Shown here: piece after piece, positions 30,225 through 39,568 of the stretch | How positions within the stretch are numbered: the first letter of the stretch is position 1 | How the letters are laid out: the number at the start of each line of letters is the position of its first letter | NCBI RefSeq assembly: GCF_900188255.1 | Contig: NZ_FZNS01000011.1 | Span: forward strand, 54,310-118,309 | Length of the DNA: 64,000 bases | From: Hymenobacter mucosus | GTDB lineage: Bacteria; Bacteroidota; Bacteroidia; Cytophagales; Hymenobacteraceae | Reading direction: 5' to 3' | Notes under the pieces: generated by a model | What the model saw: only the letters and a program-made list of their open reading frames with translations | Told to the model about the DNA's origin: nothing | The model's database searches: none | Made by a program: the position numbers and the translations under genes

Positions 30225-31896
30225 AAAGATTTCGGAGTTTCAGTACAAGTCCGAGCTAGATGCAACGGACTTTATTCCTGGGATAGACCTAGAGAATCCT
30301 GACCCAGCGAAGCAGAACGTCAAGTACCCCCCCACAGCGGTTGCCCGCTACGTCAACCCCCTGTTTCAGCGGGCCAACGCCTCGCAGGTGCAGATTGGCC
30401 TAGAGCAGCGCGACAACCAAGAGCAGGACGGCTATACCGTTGTGGAGCTACTTGCTCCGGTGGGTGGGGCGGCGCTCGGCCTGTACTTCTCCTACGACAG
30501 CGCAAGCCAGCTGCAAAAGCGCCTGGTCTACACCCATTCGTACACGGGCAATCCCTACACGACGGAGTGGAACGAAATGGGAGGGGAGCGCAGCGCCCGC
30601 CGGTTCACCTCCACCAGGGACTATCAACAAGATGAGTTGGTTCGGTATGCAATCGCGGGGCAGGATCGGTTTTTCTCGGCCACACAAGAACTGCTCCGCA
30701 CCAACTACGACGGTGGGGAAGTCCCCGCGCCCACGGGACTGCTAGATGATGTGAACTGGCAGGAAGTCAGCGGGGCGGCGCCCGCTCCGCTGTTTGTGGT
30801 GGCTGATGAAGCGTTTGTGCAAGCCCAAGCCCTACTCGGGAAACTTGTACCCGGTCTGCTCTACCGCATCACCAACCGCGTGGACGACCCCTTGGTGGAC
30901 GTGCTCGCGGTAGCGTTTACTTCCTCTGCCTTCGCCGCGCAGGAAGCCTACGAGGTAGCCTCTGATGCGAATGAGCCTTTGTTTCCTGTGGCCTACGCGC
31001 TATCCACGGGGCTTACCTCGGCGCGCATGGGTGGCGCGGGCGGGGGAGAGAGTACGTTCCTGGCCGATATTCCCGTGTCGCTGAGCAACGGCAAAACCCT
31101 GGGCAAATATCCCAACGGGTCTACTATTCCAGCGCTAGGAAAATCCTTCGAGCAAGTACTGCGGGACATTGCCATTGAGGACATTTATCCGACCTATTCC
31201 ACGGCAAGCGAAAGCATTCAGCAATCCGCGGCTAGTGATGGGGAGGTAGGCGAATCCCTACCCAACACCCTCACGGCTCGATTCAACCAAGGCGACGCGG
31301 GAGCACTAGAGGAACACCGCATCTATCTAAACGATCAGTTAGTGGAAGGCGGCGCGGATTTCGACAATCCGTTTTCCGTGCAGGTCAACATGACACGCAC
31401 CTTGGCGCCTCAGCGCATCTACGCCCGCGCGGATTACGCCGCGGGCCCGCGCAAACCGGTTCTCCCTTCGGGGCGCTTAGACGAGCGGACGCCCCAAGTG
31501 CGCAATTCTAGCGCTCCCCAAGCAGCAGAAGCGAATCTACAGAGTGGTACGCTCTTCTTTAGCGGTCGTTGGAAAAGCTATGTCGGCACATCTACAGCAA
31601 CGAGTCTAGACATGGCGGGCCTGCTTGCGCTAGGCGGGGGGGTGTTGCAAAGCGGCCGCAGCAGAACCGTAACCGGCGTAACCGCGGCCAGTGGGCAGTA
31701 CCTCTACTACGCCTACGAAGCCAGCGCAGGCGACCTAACCAATATCATCCTAGACGGCGCCGCCCCCGTGCTAGGCGCCTTTCAAAAACTAGCTGATGTG
31801 CGTGGACAGAACGTCCACGGAGTGCCCGTGACCATGCGCGTGTACCGCAGCAACGCGCCCAATGCTTTCCTCAACAACTCGCTGGCCTTCTCGTAA
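30208..31896 (+). CDS. Tail fibre-type protein, 562 aa
   Basis: Begins MATENRKISEFQYKSELDAT, a common start of Bacteroidota phage fibre proteins. Residues about 190-250 hold a module (LVPGLLYRITNR with following strands) shared with the next gene (IVPGQTYRITNR). The C-terminal half is Gly/Ser/Ala-rich beta structure. Probably an adsorption or tail-tip fibre. Its TAATG junction with the next gene shows tight coexpression. Confidence 0.65.
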   Translation: MATENRKISEFQYKSELDATDFIPGIDLENPDPAKQNVKYPPTAVARYVNPLFQRANASQVQIGLEQRDNQEQDGYTVVELLAPVGGAALGLYFSYDSASQLQKRLVYTHSYTGNPYTTEWNEMGGERSARRFTSTRDYQQDELVRYAIAGQDRFFSATQELLRTNYDGGEVPAPTGLLDDVNWQEVSGAAPAPLFVVADEAFVQAQALLGKLVPGLLYRITNRVDDPLVDVLAVAFTSSAFAAQEAYEVASDANEPLFPVAYALSTGLTSARMGGAGGGESTFLADIPVSLSNGKTLGKYPNGSTIPALGKSFEQVLRDIAIEDIYPTYSTASESIQQSAASDGEVGESLPNTLTARFNQGDAGALEEHRIYLNDQLVEGGADFDNPFSVQVNMTRTLAPQRIYARADYAAGPRKPVLPSGRLDERTPQVRNSSAPQAAEANLQSGTLFFSGRWKSYVGTSTATSLDMAGLLALGGGVLQSGRSRTVTGVTAASGQYLYYAYEASAGDLTNIILDGAAPVLGAFQKLADVRGQNVHGVPVTMRVYRSNAPNAFLNNSLAFS

Positions 31897-33884
31897 TGTC
31901 CATTAAACGCCCTGATTTATACGAGCACCAAAACGACGACCTCGCCATTGTCGATAGCGACGGGGTGCGGGGTGGGCGGCGCGTTGTTGCCAGCCGGGCG
32001 GAGCTGTATGCGCTAGTTGAGAAGGCGGATCAGCTTAAGCAAGACGTAAGCATTGTTCGCATTCTCTCGGACTCAGAGAACAGCAACACGCCGACAGAAG
32101 TCCTGCTCGTTGACGACGCGAACATTGGGACTGCGGCCGGGTGGCAGTTGTATGCAACGGGTGGAACTGATGGGACGCCCACGGACCCGGGCGCCGACTT
32201 CGTGCTGTACACGGGCACGGGGCAGAACACCGATGGGGCCATGACCCAAAAGGCCACCACGGACGCACTTAACGGGAAAGCAAATAGCGAGCACACCCAC
32301 CCGGCCGAACAGGTAACCGGGCTGGGAAGAGTTGCCTACACGAATGATTACAACGATCTAGCCAACAAGCCGACTATCCCCACGGGGGAGGACGCCCCGC
32401 TGGTGGTAACCATCACCTACGCGGCGCTGGTTGCGCTGGCGGAAAACCGGGCCATCGTACCCGGGCAAACCTACCGCATCACCAACCGCCCTGCGCACAC
32501 GGATGACCATGCTGGTGCGATTGTGTGGGCCAGCTTTGATGAGCCGTACCCAGGCTATGCTCACCTAGCTAGAGTAGAAGGAGTAGAGGAAGTATTCTTT
32601 TACTACGTTCCCAGTGATACCCTCACCGAGCGCACCGATGTACGCAACGGCTGGCGGGATTTACCCCGAACTGCCAACGATAGCACGACCATTGAGGCGT
32701 TTTTCGATGCTCGCTACACCGTAGGAGTTCCGTTCCCGGACTTTGCTCCTGGGGTATTCAAGAAAGGTACAGGCACCTACAATCCGGTTGATACTTTCTC
32801 GTACCGGGCCAAGCAAGACCTAAACGCGACGGCAGCCCCCGGTTCTTATAATAACTGGTCCCAGTTCTGGACGCGCCTTGGCTATGATGATTCGGTACTT
32901 GCTCCCGTTGCCAAATCGAATAGCTACAACGACCTGGCGAATAAGCCGACTATTCCGGCTCCTTACAATGATTCGGAGCTACGGAACCTAGCCACGGGGG
33001 CTCGGCAGGACGCCAACACCGCTATTAGCCTAGCCTACGCATCGTTTCGGGGGTGGGGGTTCCGGCAAGCTCTCCCTATTTACTCGCACGACCTGGAGAG
33101 TCTACTCGAAGACCCCCGCATGCGGTTTGGCACCATTGAGCAATTAGTTAGCCACTACGATGTAAGCCGGGATGTGCTCACTACGCAAGTAGAAGGCTTC
33201 AACGGCAATGACAACGTGCTGTATCTCAACGGCCACACCCTGCAACTACCGGCGGTGGTGCGGGACGTGCGCTTGGCGGGCGACGGAGGAAGCGTACTCC
33301 CCCATCCTACGGGCGCTTTCCGCGTGCCAGGTACCCGGCTGTTTAATTCCATCATCAACGATACCACATTCAAGCCAGAGGGTGGGCAGTTCCACCTCTA
33401 CGGGACCAGTCTTGTTCCCATCAACCGCCCCACCCAGCCGTGGTACGCAGGTACGAACGGGGGAACCATCATCCTAGACGCGGGGTGCGCAGAACCAAAG
33501 CACCCCGAACCAGCCGCGGGAACCAGCAACGTGCAGGTAGCACGCCCACCCCGGCCAGTGAATTACTGGTTCGCTTACCAAGCAGGCCAAGCTACCTATC
33601 CACTGCTAGCTGGGACACTATCTGTGCACGCCGTGGTGGCTGACAAGAACGAAAGCCTCTTTGAGGACGACGGCCATTTCACGCTGAACCTCGCGGGTAG
33701 CCTACCTACCATGACGCTATCAGCGGGTGTGCTAGCCGAGCTAAACCCAGGGGATAAGGTGCATACGATGCTCTGGACAACAGGTGCCCGCCCGGCTACC
33801 GTGGTAACACCACCAGTAGACCCGCCAGCAACAGGGAATAGCTACGTGGAAGACGACTATGTAGACGACGATTACGTGGACTGA
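31896..33884 (+). CDS. Tail fibre protein with YNDLANKP repeats, 662 aa
   Basis: Contains classic fibre repeats: HTHPAEQVTGLGRVA followed by YNDLANKPTIP (about residues 130-165) and a second YNDLANKPTIP near residue 345. HTH motifs in such fibres can bind iron. A PGQTYRITNR module follows the first repeat. The C-terminal 100 residues are a beta domain ending in an odd acidic tail (YVEDDYVDDDYVD). Probably a trimeric receptor-binding fibre. Confidence 0.75.
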   Translation: MSIKRPDLYEHQNDDLAIVDSDGVRGGRRVVASRAELYALVEKADQLKQDVSIVRILSDSENSNTPTEVLLVDDANIGTAAGWQLYATGGTDGTPTDPGADFVLYTGTGQNTDGAMTQKATTDALNGKANSEHTHPAEQVTGLGRVAYTNDYNDLANKPTIPTGEDAPLVVTITYAALVALAENRAIVPGQTYRITNRPAHTDDHAGAIVWASFDEPYPGYAHLARVEGVEEVFFYYVPSDTLTERTDVRNGWRDLPRTANDSTTIEAFFDARYTVGVPFPDFAPGVFKKGTGTYNPVDTFSYRAKQDLNATAAPGSYNNWSQFWTRLGYDDSVLAPVAKSNSYNDLANKPTIPAPYNDSELRNLATGARQDANTAISLAYASFRGWGFRQALPIYSHDLESLLEDPRMRFGTIEQLVSHYDVSRDVLTTQVEGFNGNDNVLYLNGHTLQLPAVVRDVRLAGDGGSVLPHPTGAFRVPGTRLFNSIINDTTFKPEGGQFHLYGTSLVPINRPTQPWYAGTNGGTIILDAGCAEPKHPEPAAGTSNVQVARPPRPVNYWFAYQAGQATYPLLAGTLSVHAVVADKNESLFEDDGHFTLNLAGSLPTMTLSAGVLAELNPGDKVHTMLWTTGARPATVVTPPVDPPATGNSYVEDDYVDDDYVD

Positions 33885-33885
33885 T

Positions 33886-34008
33886 ATGGCCTTTGGAGAT
33901 AAACAAAAGAAGCTTCTAGCCACAGGAATTACCCTCACGGCCCGCAATAATGGAATTACCCTGCTCGCCAATGCGGGCTTTATCAACCTCATCGCCTTAC
34001 ACGACTAA
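33886..34008 (+). CDS. Small protein between fibre genes, 40 aa
   Basis: A 40-codon ATG frame that starts one base after the fibre stop and ends two bases before the next ATG, in an otherwise unexplained 126-nt gap. Sequence MAFGDKQKKLLATGITLTAR is followed by a short hydrophobic end with a repeated N-G-I-T-L motif. Tight spacing supports translation. It may be a fibre assembly or capping peptide; no family recognised. Confidence 0.5.
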   Translation: MAFGDKQKKLLATGITLTARNNGITLLANAGFINLIALHD

Positions 34009-34010
34009 GT

Positions 34011-36656
34011 ATGTTTTACAGAGATGTTCTTGGTCGCAAGCTGACCAAAGAGGAAGTAGACGCCAATTTTCGGGAGTTGGTACAGTCTATTGCAGACGGG
34101 CTAAGTAGCCTTCCGCCCCCAGTAGCCGGTGGTGGGACTGACGGCAAGTACTACGCCTCCGCTGCGGGTGCTGTCGGCGGGGCCAACTTCCTGACCGGAG
34201 CCGTGCCCGACGCCGACGACACGGCGATACTACAGTCCTTGCTCAGTATCAACGGGCCGAAGCACATTGTCATTGACCGCGTGTGCCCCACGTCAGCGCC
34301 GCTGAAGCTCAACTCCGATACGACGCTTGAATTCATCAACGGCGGGGCCATCGTACTGAAGCCTAACTCCAACTGCAACGTGTTGGAGGATGCAACCTAT
34401 AGCACACAAGCAGGCGTGTACACCACTAAAAACTTGTCGTTTATCAACCTGCGAGTGAACGGCAACGGCTACAGCAACGGTGCCTTCCAGCAAATCCACC
34501 ACCGGTCCGATGGCTGGAATGTGGGGCTGCGCCTAGCGGGCGTAGAGAACGTGGTGCTGGTTAATCCGTGGATGCGCAACTGCCGCACGTTCTGCTCCTT
34601 CATTAACAACTTCCACGCCGTGCGCGTGATGGGAGCCTTTGCCGACCAGCCAAAAGAGGCGCCCTACGGCAATCTGGATGGCTTCAAGTTCTGCGGCCCC
34701 TACAATGATTTGCGGGTAGTAGGCTTGCGGGGCTACACCAAGGACGATATTCTGAGCTGCGTGGCCTGTGACGTATGGGTGCCTACCGCCGCCCAACTCC
34801 CCGCTGGCGGCAACGAAACCAACACGGGGGTAGACTCCCGCGCTACCTACGGCCGCGCCACCAATGGCTATATCAGCAACCTGGTGTTTGAAGATACGGC
34901 CATGTGCGTGCGGGTGATGAGCAAGAATAGCCTGCTGGACAACCACACGTTCGAGAATGTCAGCGGCTCCACCCAAGGCGGGGTATTCCTGATTGACAAC
35001 TTCACCATCGGGGGGCAAAGCCCAAACTTTCTCTACGACAATGCCCCCGGCGATGGAGGGGGCAACCTAAGTACCCTCACCTTTAAGAATGTAAACGTAA
35101 GCGGCTTGGTGGGGCAGAATAGCCTCGGCTTTTTTGCCCTCGGTGGCCGCATTCGGGATGTGGAGTTTATCGACTGTCACTTCCTGGATACTAGTTCTAG
35201 TGAGCCCTTTATCCGGGTACACGGCACGGGGCAAATCAACAACTTGCGGGCGCAGGTGAAAGCCTACAGTGGCAGTGGTGCCACGGTAGACGTGATTCGT
35301 TCCAGCGGACAGATTGCCAACCTGTTTCTCAACGCGATCAGCTACGAGCGGCCGGGGTCGGCCAACAACTCGGCTATCTTCCGGCAGGAAGCCGGCAGCA
35401 CGGGCCGCATTGTAACCAATGGATTGTACGCCAAGAATACGGGGGCTCATATCGCTTGGAGTGGGGGCAGCATCGGCTTAGTTCACACGGTAGGGGCCGG
35501 TGGCACGGGGCTACTCAGTGGGCACGGACATATCGACTTGGGCGGTAAAACACTCGCTGCGGCGAATATGAGCGGGTTTGATCCGTATTTCACGACCCAT
35601 CATAACGGCTCCATTACCCTGACGCGGGGAGATGCCTTCAGCACTTCCACCAGCGGCGGTGGCACCACCCCGCCCGCGGGCAGCGCGCCCACAGCACTGG
35701 ACATCACGGCCACGCCAGGCGATGGGCAGGTGACGATTCAGGCCAGCGGCGGCCAAGGCGCCACCTCGTATGCGCTCTATAGAGGCACCAACAGCAGTGG
35801 CATACTGCTCTCCACCAGCTTTCCTTATACCGATACAGGACGTGCCAACGGCACCCCGGTTACCTACTACGCCACCGCCACCAACGCCAACGGCACGGTA
35901 TCGGATACGGCAACAGCCACGCCGCAAACAGGAGCTACGCCCCCGCCGCCACCACAGGAGGGGGATAACGTGGGGACGTATCCCACGAATGCCCTGGTGG
36001 CACACTGGTCGTTTGAGGAAACCAGCGGTGACTACGCGTCCCGCGTTGGTTCTCACACGCTCACGCGCTCCAATAACCCCGCCAGCACTACGGACGGTAA
36101 GTTTGGGCGCGGGGTTTCATTCGACCGCAACCTGCAGCAACGCCTGCTCGGCGGCTCGAATATCAACCTGGGTACTGGCTTTACCCTGTGCGGGTGGATG
36201 AAAATCAACGACACGGCCACGCAAATCCTGCTCTCCAAGTGGACCGATGGCAATACAGCAAGGCAGGAGTTTGTCTTCTACCAAGACGGCGGTAAGCTCA
36301 AGTTTAATATACGTGCTACGGGCAGTGGCACCGACGCCTACCGGGAAAGTGAGTGCCTGGCCCCCGCCGCAGGGCAACGGGTGTTCGTGGCCTTGCGCTT
36401 CAACGGCCAAAACAGCTACGTAACTACCAACGCAGAAGCCCCTGGTGCAGTCGTTACGACGATAGTTAGTCAAGACTTGGTGACCCCGCTAATGCCTCCC
36501 TCGTCTACCCCCTTTGCCGTGGGTGGGTATTCAGAATCGACGGACATCACCATGAACGGCATCTGGGATGAACTCTCTTACTACAGCCGCCCGCTGATTG
36601 AAAACGAGCTGCTCTACCTCTACAACAACGGCGCTGGCCGAGCCTTCCCCGCCTAA
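34011..36656 (+). CDS. Beta-helix tailspike with FN3 and LamG domains
   Basis: 881 residues. After an N-terminal attachment part (FYRDVLGRKLTKEEVDANFR), residues about 60-540 form a right-handed parallel beta-helix of the pectate-lyase type (ADDTAILQSLLS start, repeated N-L-x-F-x-x-x-x-V turns), the fold of phage depolymerase tailspikes. Residue 560 on is an FN3 domain almost the same as that at 10479. The last 220 residues are a LamG/concanavalin-like lectin (LVAHWSFEETSG, FTLCGWMKI, FAVGGYS, GIWDELSYYSRPL). Likely binds and cleaves host polysaccharide. Catalytic residues cannot be fixed by eye. Confidence 0.8.
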   Translation: MFYRDVLGRKLTKEEVDANFRELVQSIADGLSSLPPPVAGGGTDGKYYASAAGAVGGANFLTGAVPDADDTAILQSLLSINGPKHIVIDRVCPTSAPLKLNSDTTLEFINGGAIVLKPNSNCNVLEDATYSTQAGVYTTKNLSFINLRVNGNGYSNGAFQQIHHRSDGWNVGLRLAGVENVVLVNPWMRNCRTFCSFINNFHAVRVMGAFADQPKEAPYGNLDGFKFCGPYNDLRVVGLRGYTKDDILSCVACDVWVPTAAQLPAGGNETNTGVDSRATYGRATNGYISNLVFEDTAMCVRVMSKNSLLDNHTFENVSGSTQGGVFLIDNFTIGGQSPNFLYDNAPGDGGGNLSTLTFKNVNVSGLVGQNSLGFFALGGRIRDVEFIDCHFLDTSSSEPFIRVHGTGQINNLRAQVKAYSGSGATVDVIRSSGQIANLFLNAISYERPGSANNSAIFRQEAGSTGRIVTNGLYAKNTGAHIAWSGGSIGLVHTVGAGGTGLLSGHGHIDLGGKTLAAANMSGFDPYFTTHHNGSITLTRGDAFSTSTSGGGTTPPAGSAPTALDITATPGDGQVTIQASGGQGATSYALYRGTNSSGILLSTSFPYTDTGRANGTPVTYYATATNANGTVSDTATATPQTGATPPPPPQEGDNVGTYPTNALVAHWSFEETSGDYASRVGSHTLTRSNNPASTTDGKFGRGVSFDRNLQQRLLGGSNINLGTGFTLCGWMKINDTATQILLSKWTDGNTARQEFVFYQDGGKLKFNIRATGSGTDAYRESECLAPAAGQRVFVALRFNGQNSYVTTNAEAPGAVVTTIVSQDLVTPLMPPSSTPFAVGGYSESTDITMNGIWDELSYYSRPLIENELLYLYNNGAGRAFPA

Positions 36657-36669
36657 TTCTACCTGGTAC

Positions 36670-36697
36670 GCTCGGCACTACTACGGTGGTGCTGAGC
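36670..36697 (+). terminator. Hairpin after the tailspike gene
   Basis: GCTCGGCAC (36670-36678) pairs with GTGCTGAGC (36689-36697) with one G-T pair. No T-run follows, so it may slow or end transcription only partly before the lysis genes. Confidence 0.4.
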
Positions 36698-36772
36698 TGC
36701 CCCCTCTCTACGATCACACCTAGCGCCTTCTGTGCCACCCTTATACCCACCGGCCCGCCTGGGTCGTGACAC

Positions 36773-37237
36773 ATGTTCAAAGAAATATGGCCCTACTTAA
36801 TCCCCTTTATTAGTTCTCTCCTCAGCGCTGGGGTGGGGTACTGGCTAGCTGGCCGCAACCGGGCTATTGCTGAGACTAGTGCGCAGAAGGAGAAGCGCGA
36901 GAAAGCTGAAAAGGAGCAAACTGCCGAAGTCGCTGCCTTACGTGGGGTGTACACCACCTTGGCTGCCTCTTTTGAAGAGCGCAAACGACTGGCCGATGCC
37001 GCCCGCACGGAAGACAAGCTCAAGTTCGAAAGCGACTTGGCCGCCGTCACAGGCATTCTCAAAGAGTTCACCGAAGCCCAACGCCTATTAACTGGGATTG
37101 CGACCAACGTCGCCAACCACGAAAAGCGCCTAGACCGGCACGAAGCGGACTTCCGCCACTACAACGACACGCTCGACACCATTCGCGACCACCTAAACCA
37201 GCTGGCCTTGCGCGCCGGCCCCCGTCATGCTCCGTAA
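36773..37237 (+). CDS. Membrane-anchored coiled-coil protein, 154 aa
   Basis: One N-terminal membrane helix (YLIPFISSLLSAGVGYWLAG) and then about 120 residues of charged coiled coil (KEKREKAEKEQTAEVAALRG onward). This build resembles the inner-membrane spanin (Rz) or a fibre-anchored lysis helper. It is the first gene of the lysis region and overlaps the cupin gene by 11 nt. Spanin function is an inference from topology and place. Confidence 0.55.
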   Translation: MFKEIWPYLIPFISSLLSAGVGYWLAGRNRAIAETSAQKEKREKAEKEQTAEVAALRGVYTTLAASFEERKRLADAARTEDKLKFESDLAAVTGILKEFTEAQRLLTGIATNVANHEKRLDRHEADFRHYNDTLDTIRDHLNQLALRAGPRHAP

Positions 37238-37685
37238 CACGCCCGAACCCTCGTACCGCCAAGCACTGCGCGAAGTGGCCGCCGATCTGGCCGGACAGCG
37301 CGACCAACTCCTGCGCGTGCACGGCACGCTGGCCCTGCGCATTGGCGACCTCACGCAACCCCTGGCCCTCGAAGCGGCCTTGTTCACCTCCGCCCACGGT
37401 ATGGAAGGAGTGCAGATGGCCCTGCTTCCTTCCCCGCACGGGGCGACATACTCCCATATGAGTGTCGTGGGTCGGGTGGGGGTGCGGTGCGAGAAAGTAA
37501 GCGTACACCACCACGTTCGCATTTACGTGCTCCAAGGGAGACTGCGCTGGTGGCAAGCCAATACCGGCAATCAAGCGCGCGAAGTAGTAGCTGGGCAGAC
37601 CCTTGAGATAGCCCCGCATGAGGAGCACGGCTTTGAAGTGCTAGAAGAATACCATTCCTATAACGTGTTCACCCCGCCACTATGA
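37227..37685 (+). CDS. Cupin-fold protein in the lysis region, 152 aa
   Basis: The C-terminal 90 residues show a cupin barrel: VSVHHHVRIYVLQGRLRWW, then VVAGQTLEIAPHEEHGFEVL, with a metal-type His pair and a later His. The N-terminal part is helical (YRQALREVAADLAGQRDQLL). Its stop overlaps the holin-like start (ATGA). Cupins are not standard lysis proteins. It could bind a sugar or protect virions, but nothing specific can be shown. Confidence 0.55.
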   Translation: MLRNTPEPSYRQALREVAADLAGQRDQLLRVHGTLALRIGDLTQPLALEAALFTSAHGMEGVQMALLPSPHGATYSHMSVVGRVGVRCEKVSVHHHVRIYVLQGRLRWWQANTGNQAREVVAGQTLEIAPHEEHGFEVLEEYHSYNVFTPPL

Positions 37686-38116
37686 GGGATCTGCCTACGC
37701 TGCCACCGGGGCAGTTGCATCTACTAGGAATTGTCCTGCTATGCTTTCTGGTGGTGTTTGTCGTGCCTCGCTTAGGACTTCTAAAGACCTGGCGCGACAT
37801 CACCGTGGATACCCGCACGGGTCATACCGTCGCCAAAGACTTGTTCAAGGCCACCGCCTTTTACGTGGGCGTGAGCCTGTGCTGCTTCATTGCCTATGCA
37901 GACTTCAATAAAGGTCGCCCCATTAGCCCCGAGCCAGCCTTATTTCTATTAGCCTACTCCCTTGGGGCAGCGGGGCTGAAGGTGTACGAGAACTACGCCA
38001 ACCGCAAAACGGCCACCGATGCGGGGCAACCCCTCACAGAGCCGGGCTACTCGCCCCCCATTCCAATGCCGCAAGTTCCTAACCCTAACGTGCCACCAGC
38101 ACCACCTACTTCATGA
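37682..38116 (+). CDS. Holin-like membrane protein, 144 aa
   Basis: Three hydrophobic segments (about residues 12-32, 56-76 and 82-100) and a Pro-rich cytoplasmic tail (IPMPQVPNPNVPPAPP). Small multi-helix proteins ahead of an endolysin usually act as holins that permeabilise the inner membrane at a set time. It is coupled by 4-nt overlaps to the genes on both sides. No sequence-specific holin family is recognised. Confidence 0.6.
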   Translation: MRDLPTLPPGQLHLLGIVLLCFLVVFVVPRLGLLKTWRDITVDTRTGHTVAKDLFKATAFYVGVSLCCFIAYADFNKGRPISPEPALFLLAYSLGAAGLKVYENYANRKTATDAGQPLTEPGYSPPIPMPQVPNPNVPPAPPTS

Positions 38117-38820
38117 AACAACTACTCTACGTCCTTAAGCGTGACCGCCTAGAAATACGGGAGGCATGGCGCCTAACTGATAAAAGGCCACTGTGTCTAT
38201 CCTTATTATACCTGGCGATTATCCTGTGCCTGCTGCTTGCCAGCTGTAGCACCGCCCGCCGTGCCGCCCGCAAGGAAGCGAAGGCCGCCCGCGCCCTTCC
38301 CACGACCACGGTAACCAAGGTGGTCCAGCCATCGGGAGACACAACCACGGTACGTGTGACTACCCCACCCAAAACAGGGGCCGGCAGAGTACTAGCCAAG
38401 GTATTTGGCAAGAAGCCCGCGCAGGTGCAGACGCTGGGCAGCACCATCATCCTGCCACGGAATAATAAGAAAGGCGCTATCAGTATTAATACGGGCTCCG
38501 GTACGGCCACCGCAACTATGGTCGGCAAGGTCAAGGCTCCCACGGCTATTGGGGATAGTGCCGTCGCGCAGGACTACACCAAACAAGGCCAGCGGGGCGG
38601 GGCCGCCGCGAGTGGGAGGGGAGCCACGGCCACGAATACTCAGTCGAAAGGCATTAGCCCCTGGGTGTTCCTAATTCCAGCGGCGCTTTATGGGGTGTGG
38701 TACCTACTCGCGGGTACGCTGTGGGGGAAACTTCAGGTGTGGTTACCCGCCCGCAGTAGGTGGAAGTGGGTGCTTGGAGTACTGGTTGTGCTAGTGGTTG
38801 GGTTCCTTTTACTCTTCTAA
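38113..38820 (+). CDS. Lipoprotein-like lysis-region protein, 235 aa
   Basis: An N-terminal hydrophobic stretch (LSLLYLAIILCLLLASC) ends in a lipobox-like LLASC, although 30 polar residues precede it. The middle is Thr/Ala/Gly-rich; two membrane helices close the protein (WVFLIPAALYGVWYLLAGTL, WVLGVLVVLVVGFLLLF). It may be an outer spanin-like or anchor protein. The double anchoring is unusual. Coupled by ATGA overlap to the holin-like gene and followed closely by the endolysin. Confidence 0.5.
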   Translation: MKQLLYVLKRDRLEIREAWRLTDKRPLCLSLLYLAIILCLLLASCSTARRAARKEAKAARALPTTTVTKVVQPSGDTTTVRVTTPPKTGAGRVLAKVFGKKPAQVQTLGSTIILPRNNKKGAISINTGSGTATATMVGKVKAPTAIGDSAVAQDYTKQGQRGGAAASGRGATATNTQSKGISPWVFLIPAALYGVWYLLAGTLWGKLQVWLPARSRWKWVLGVLVVLVVGFLLLF

Positions 38821-38824
38821 GTAT

Positions 38825-39361
38825 ATGCTCACGTTGCCTAGCAAGTACGTGTGGTTGCTCCGGGAGGGGGCACCCAAGATTCTAGTGGAAGCCTTGAAGC
38901 TGTACGGCACCCGCGAAATCGTTGGCGCGCAGCACAGCCCCGAGATACTAGCGTGGGCTCGAAAACTAGGTATGAGCCGCGACTACACGATGGACGAAAC
39001 GCCGTGGTGTGGCCTATTTATGGCGGTTTGTGCCGCGAATGCCGGGTACACCCCCGCCCGCATTGCCCTGCGTGCCAAAGACTGGCTGAATTGGGGGCGC
39101 CCGGTAGGGCAGCCCATGCTCGGGGATGCCATTATCTATACCCGGGTAGGGGGTGGGCACGTCGGGCTGTACGTGGGAGAGGACACCACCCATTATCATA
39201 CGCTCGGTGGAAACCAGGGAAATGCGGTGTGCATTGCCCGCCTACCCAAATCGGCCGCCGTGGGTTTCCGGCGCTCCCCCTTCCAAGTAGGACAACCCCC
39301 CAATGTTCGGCGCATCTTCCTGCAAAGCACGGGGGTAGCTGCTCCCGTTTCCGTGGTTTAA
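38825..39361 (+). CDS. Endolysin, NlpC/P60-CHAP-like (TIGR02594 type)
   Basis: 178 residues from the ATG at 38825. The catalytic pattern is clear: ETPWCGLFMAVCAANAGYTP with nucleophile C62, ALRAKDWLNWGRP, GDAIIYTRVGGGHVGLYVGE with H112, and YHTLGGNQGNAVCIARLP. This family hydrolyses peptide bonds in peptidoglycan. The N-terminal 45 residues are helical and may bind the wall. No signal peptide, so release depends on the holin. A longer upstream start would overlap the membrane gene and is not used. Confidence 0.85.
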   Translation: MLTLPSKYVWLLREGAPKILVEALKLYGTREIVGAQHSPEILAWARKLGMSRDYTMDETPWCGLFMAVCAANAGYTPARIALRAKDWLNWGRPVGQPMLGDAIIYTRVGGGHVGLYVGEDTTHYHTLGGNQGNAVCIARLPKSAAVGFRRSPFQVGQPPNVRRIFLQSTGVAAPVSVV

Positions 39362-39388
39362 TTCTTCACTCCTTACTCTCTTACTCGT

Positions 39389-39568
39389 ATGAACTCCTTC
39401 TTTCGTTGGCTGCCTATCTGGCTTGTATTTGTTGTCTTTGCCCTGCTGTTGTGGGGTATCTCGCTCTTGGACTTGCCGGAAGGTGCTCCTAGGGTACTCG
39501 CCTTTCTGGTGTGGTTCGCCCTCTTTCTAGGGACGTGGTACACGTCCTATAAAGCGCATAAGTCGTGA
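39389..39568 (+). CDS. Small membrane protein, 59 aa
   Basis: Two membrane helices (WLPIWLVFVVFALLLWGISL and RVLAFLVWFALFLGTWY) joined by an acidic loop. Fills the gap between endolysin and the next membrane gene and overlaps the latter by 4 nt (GTGA). It could be an antiholin or second holin, judged only by topology and place. Confidence 0.55.
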   Translation: MNSFFRWLPIWLVFVVFALLLWGISLLDLPEGAPRVLAFLVWFALFLGTWYTSYKAHKS

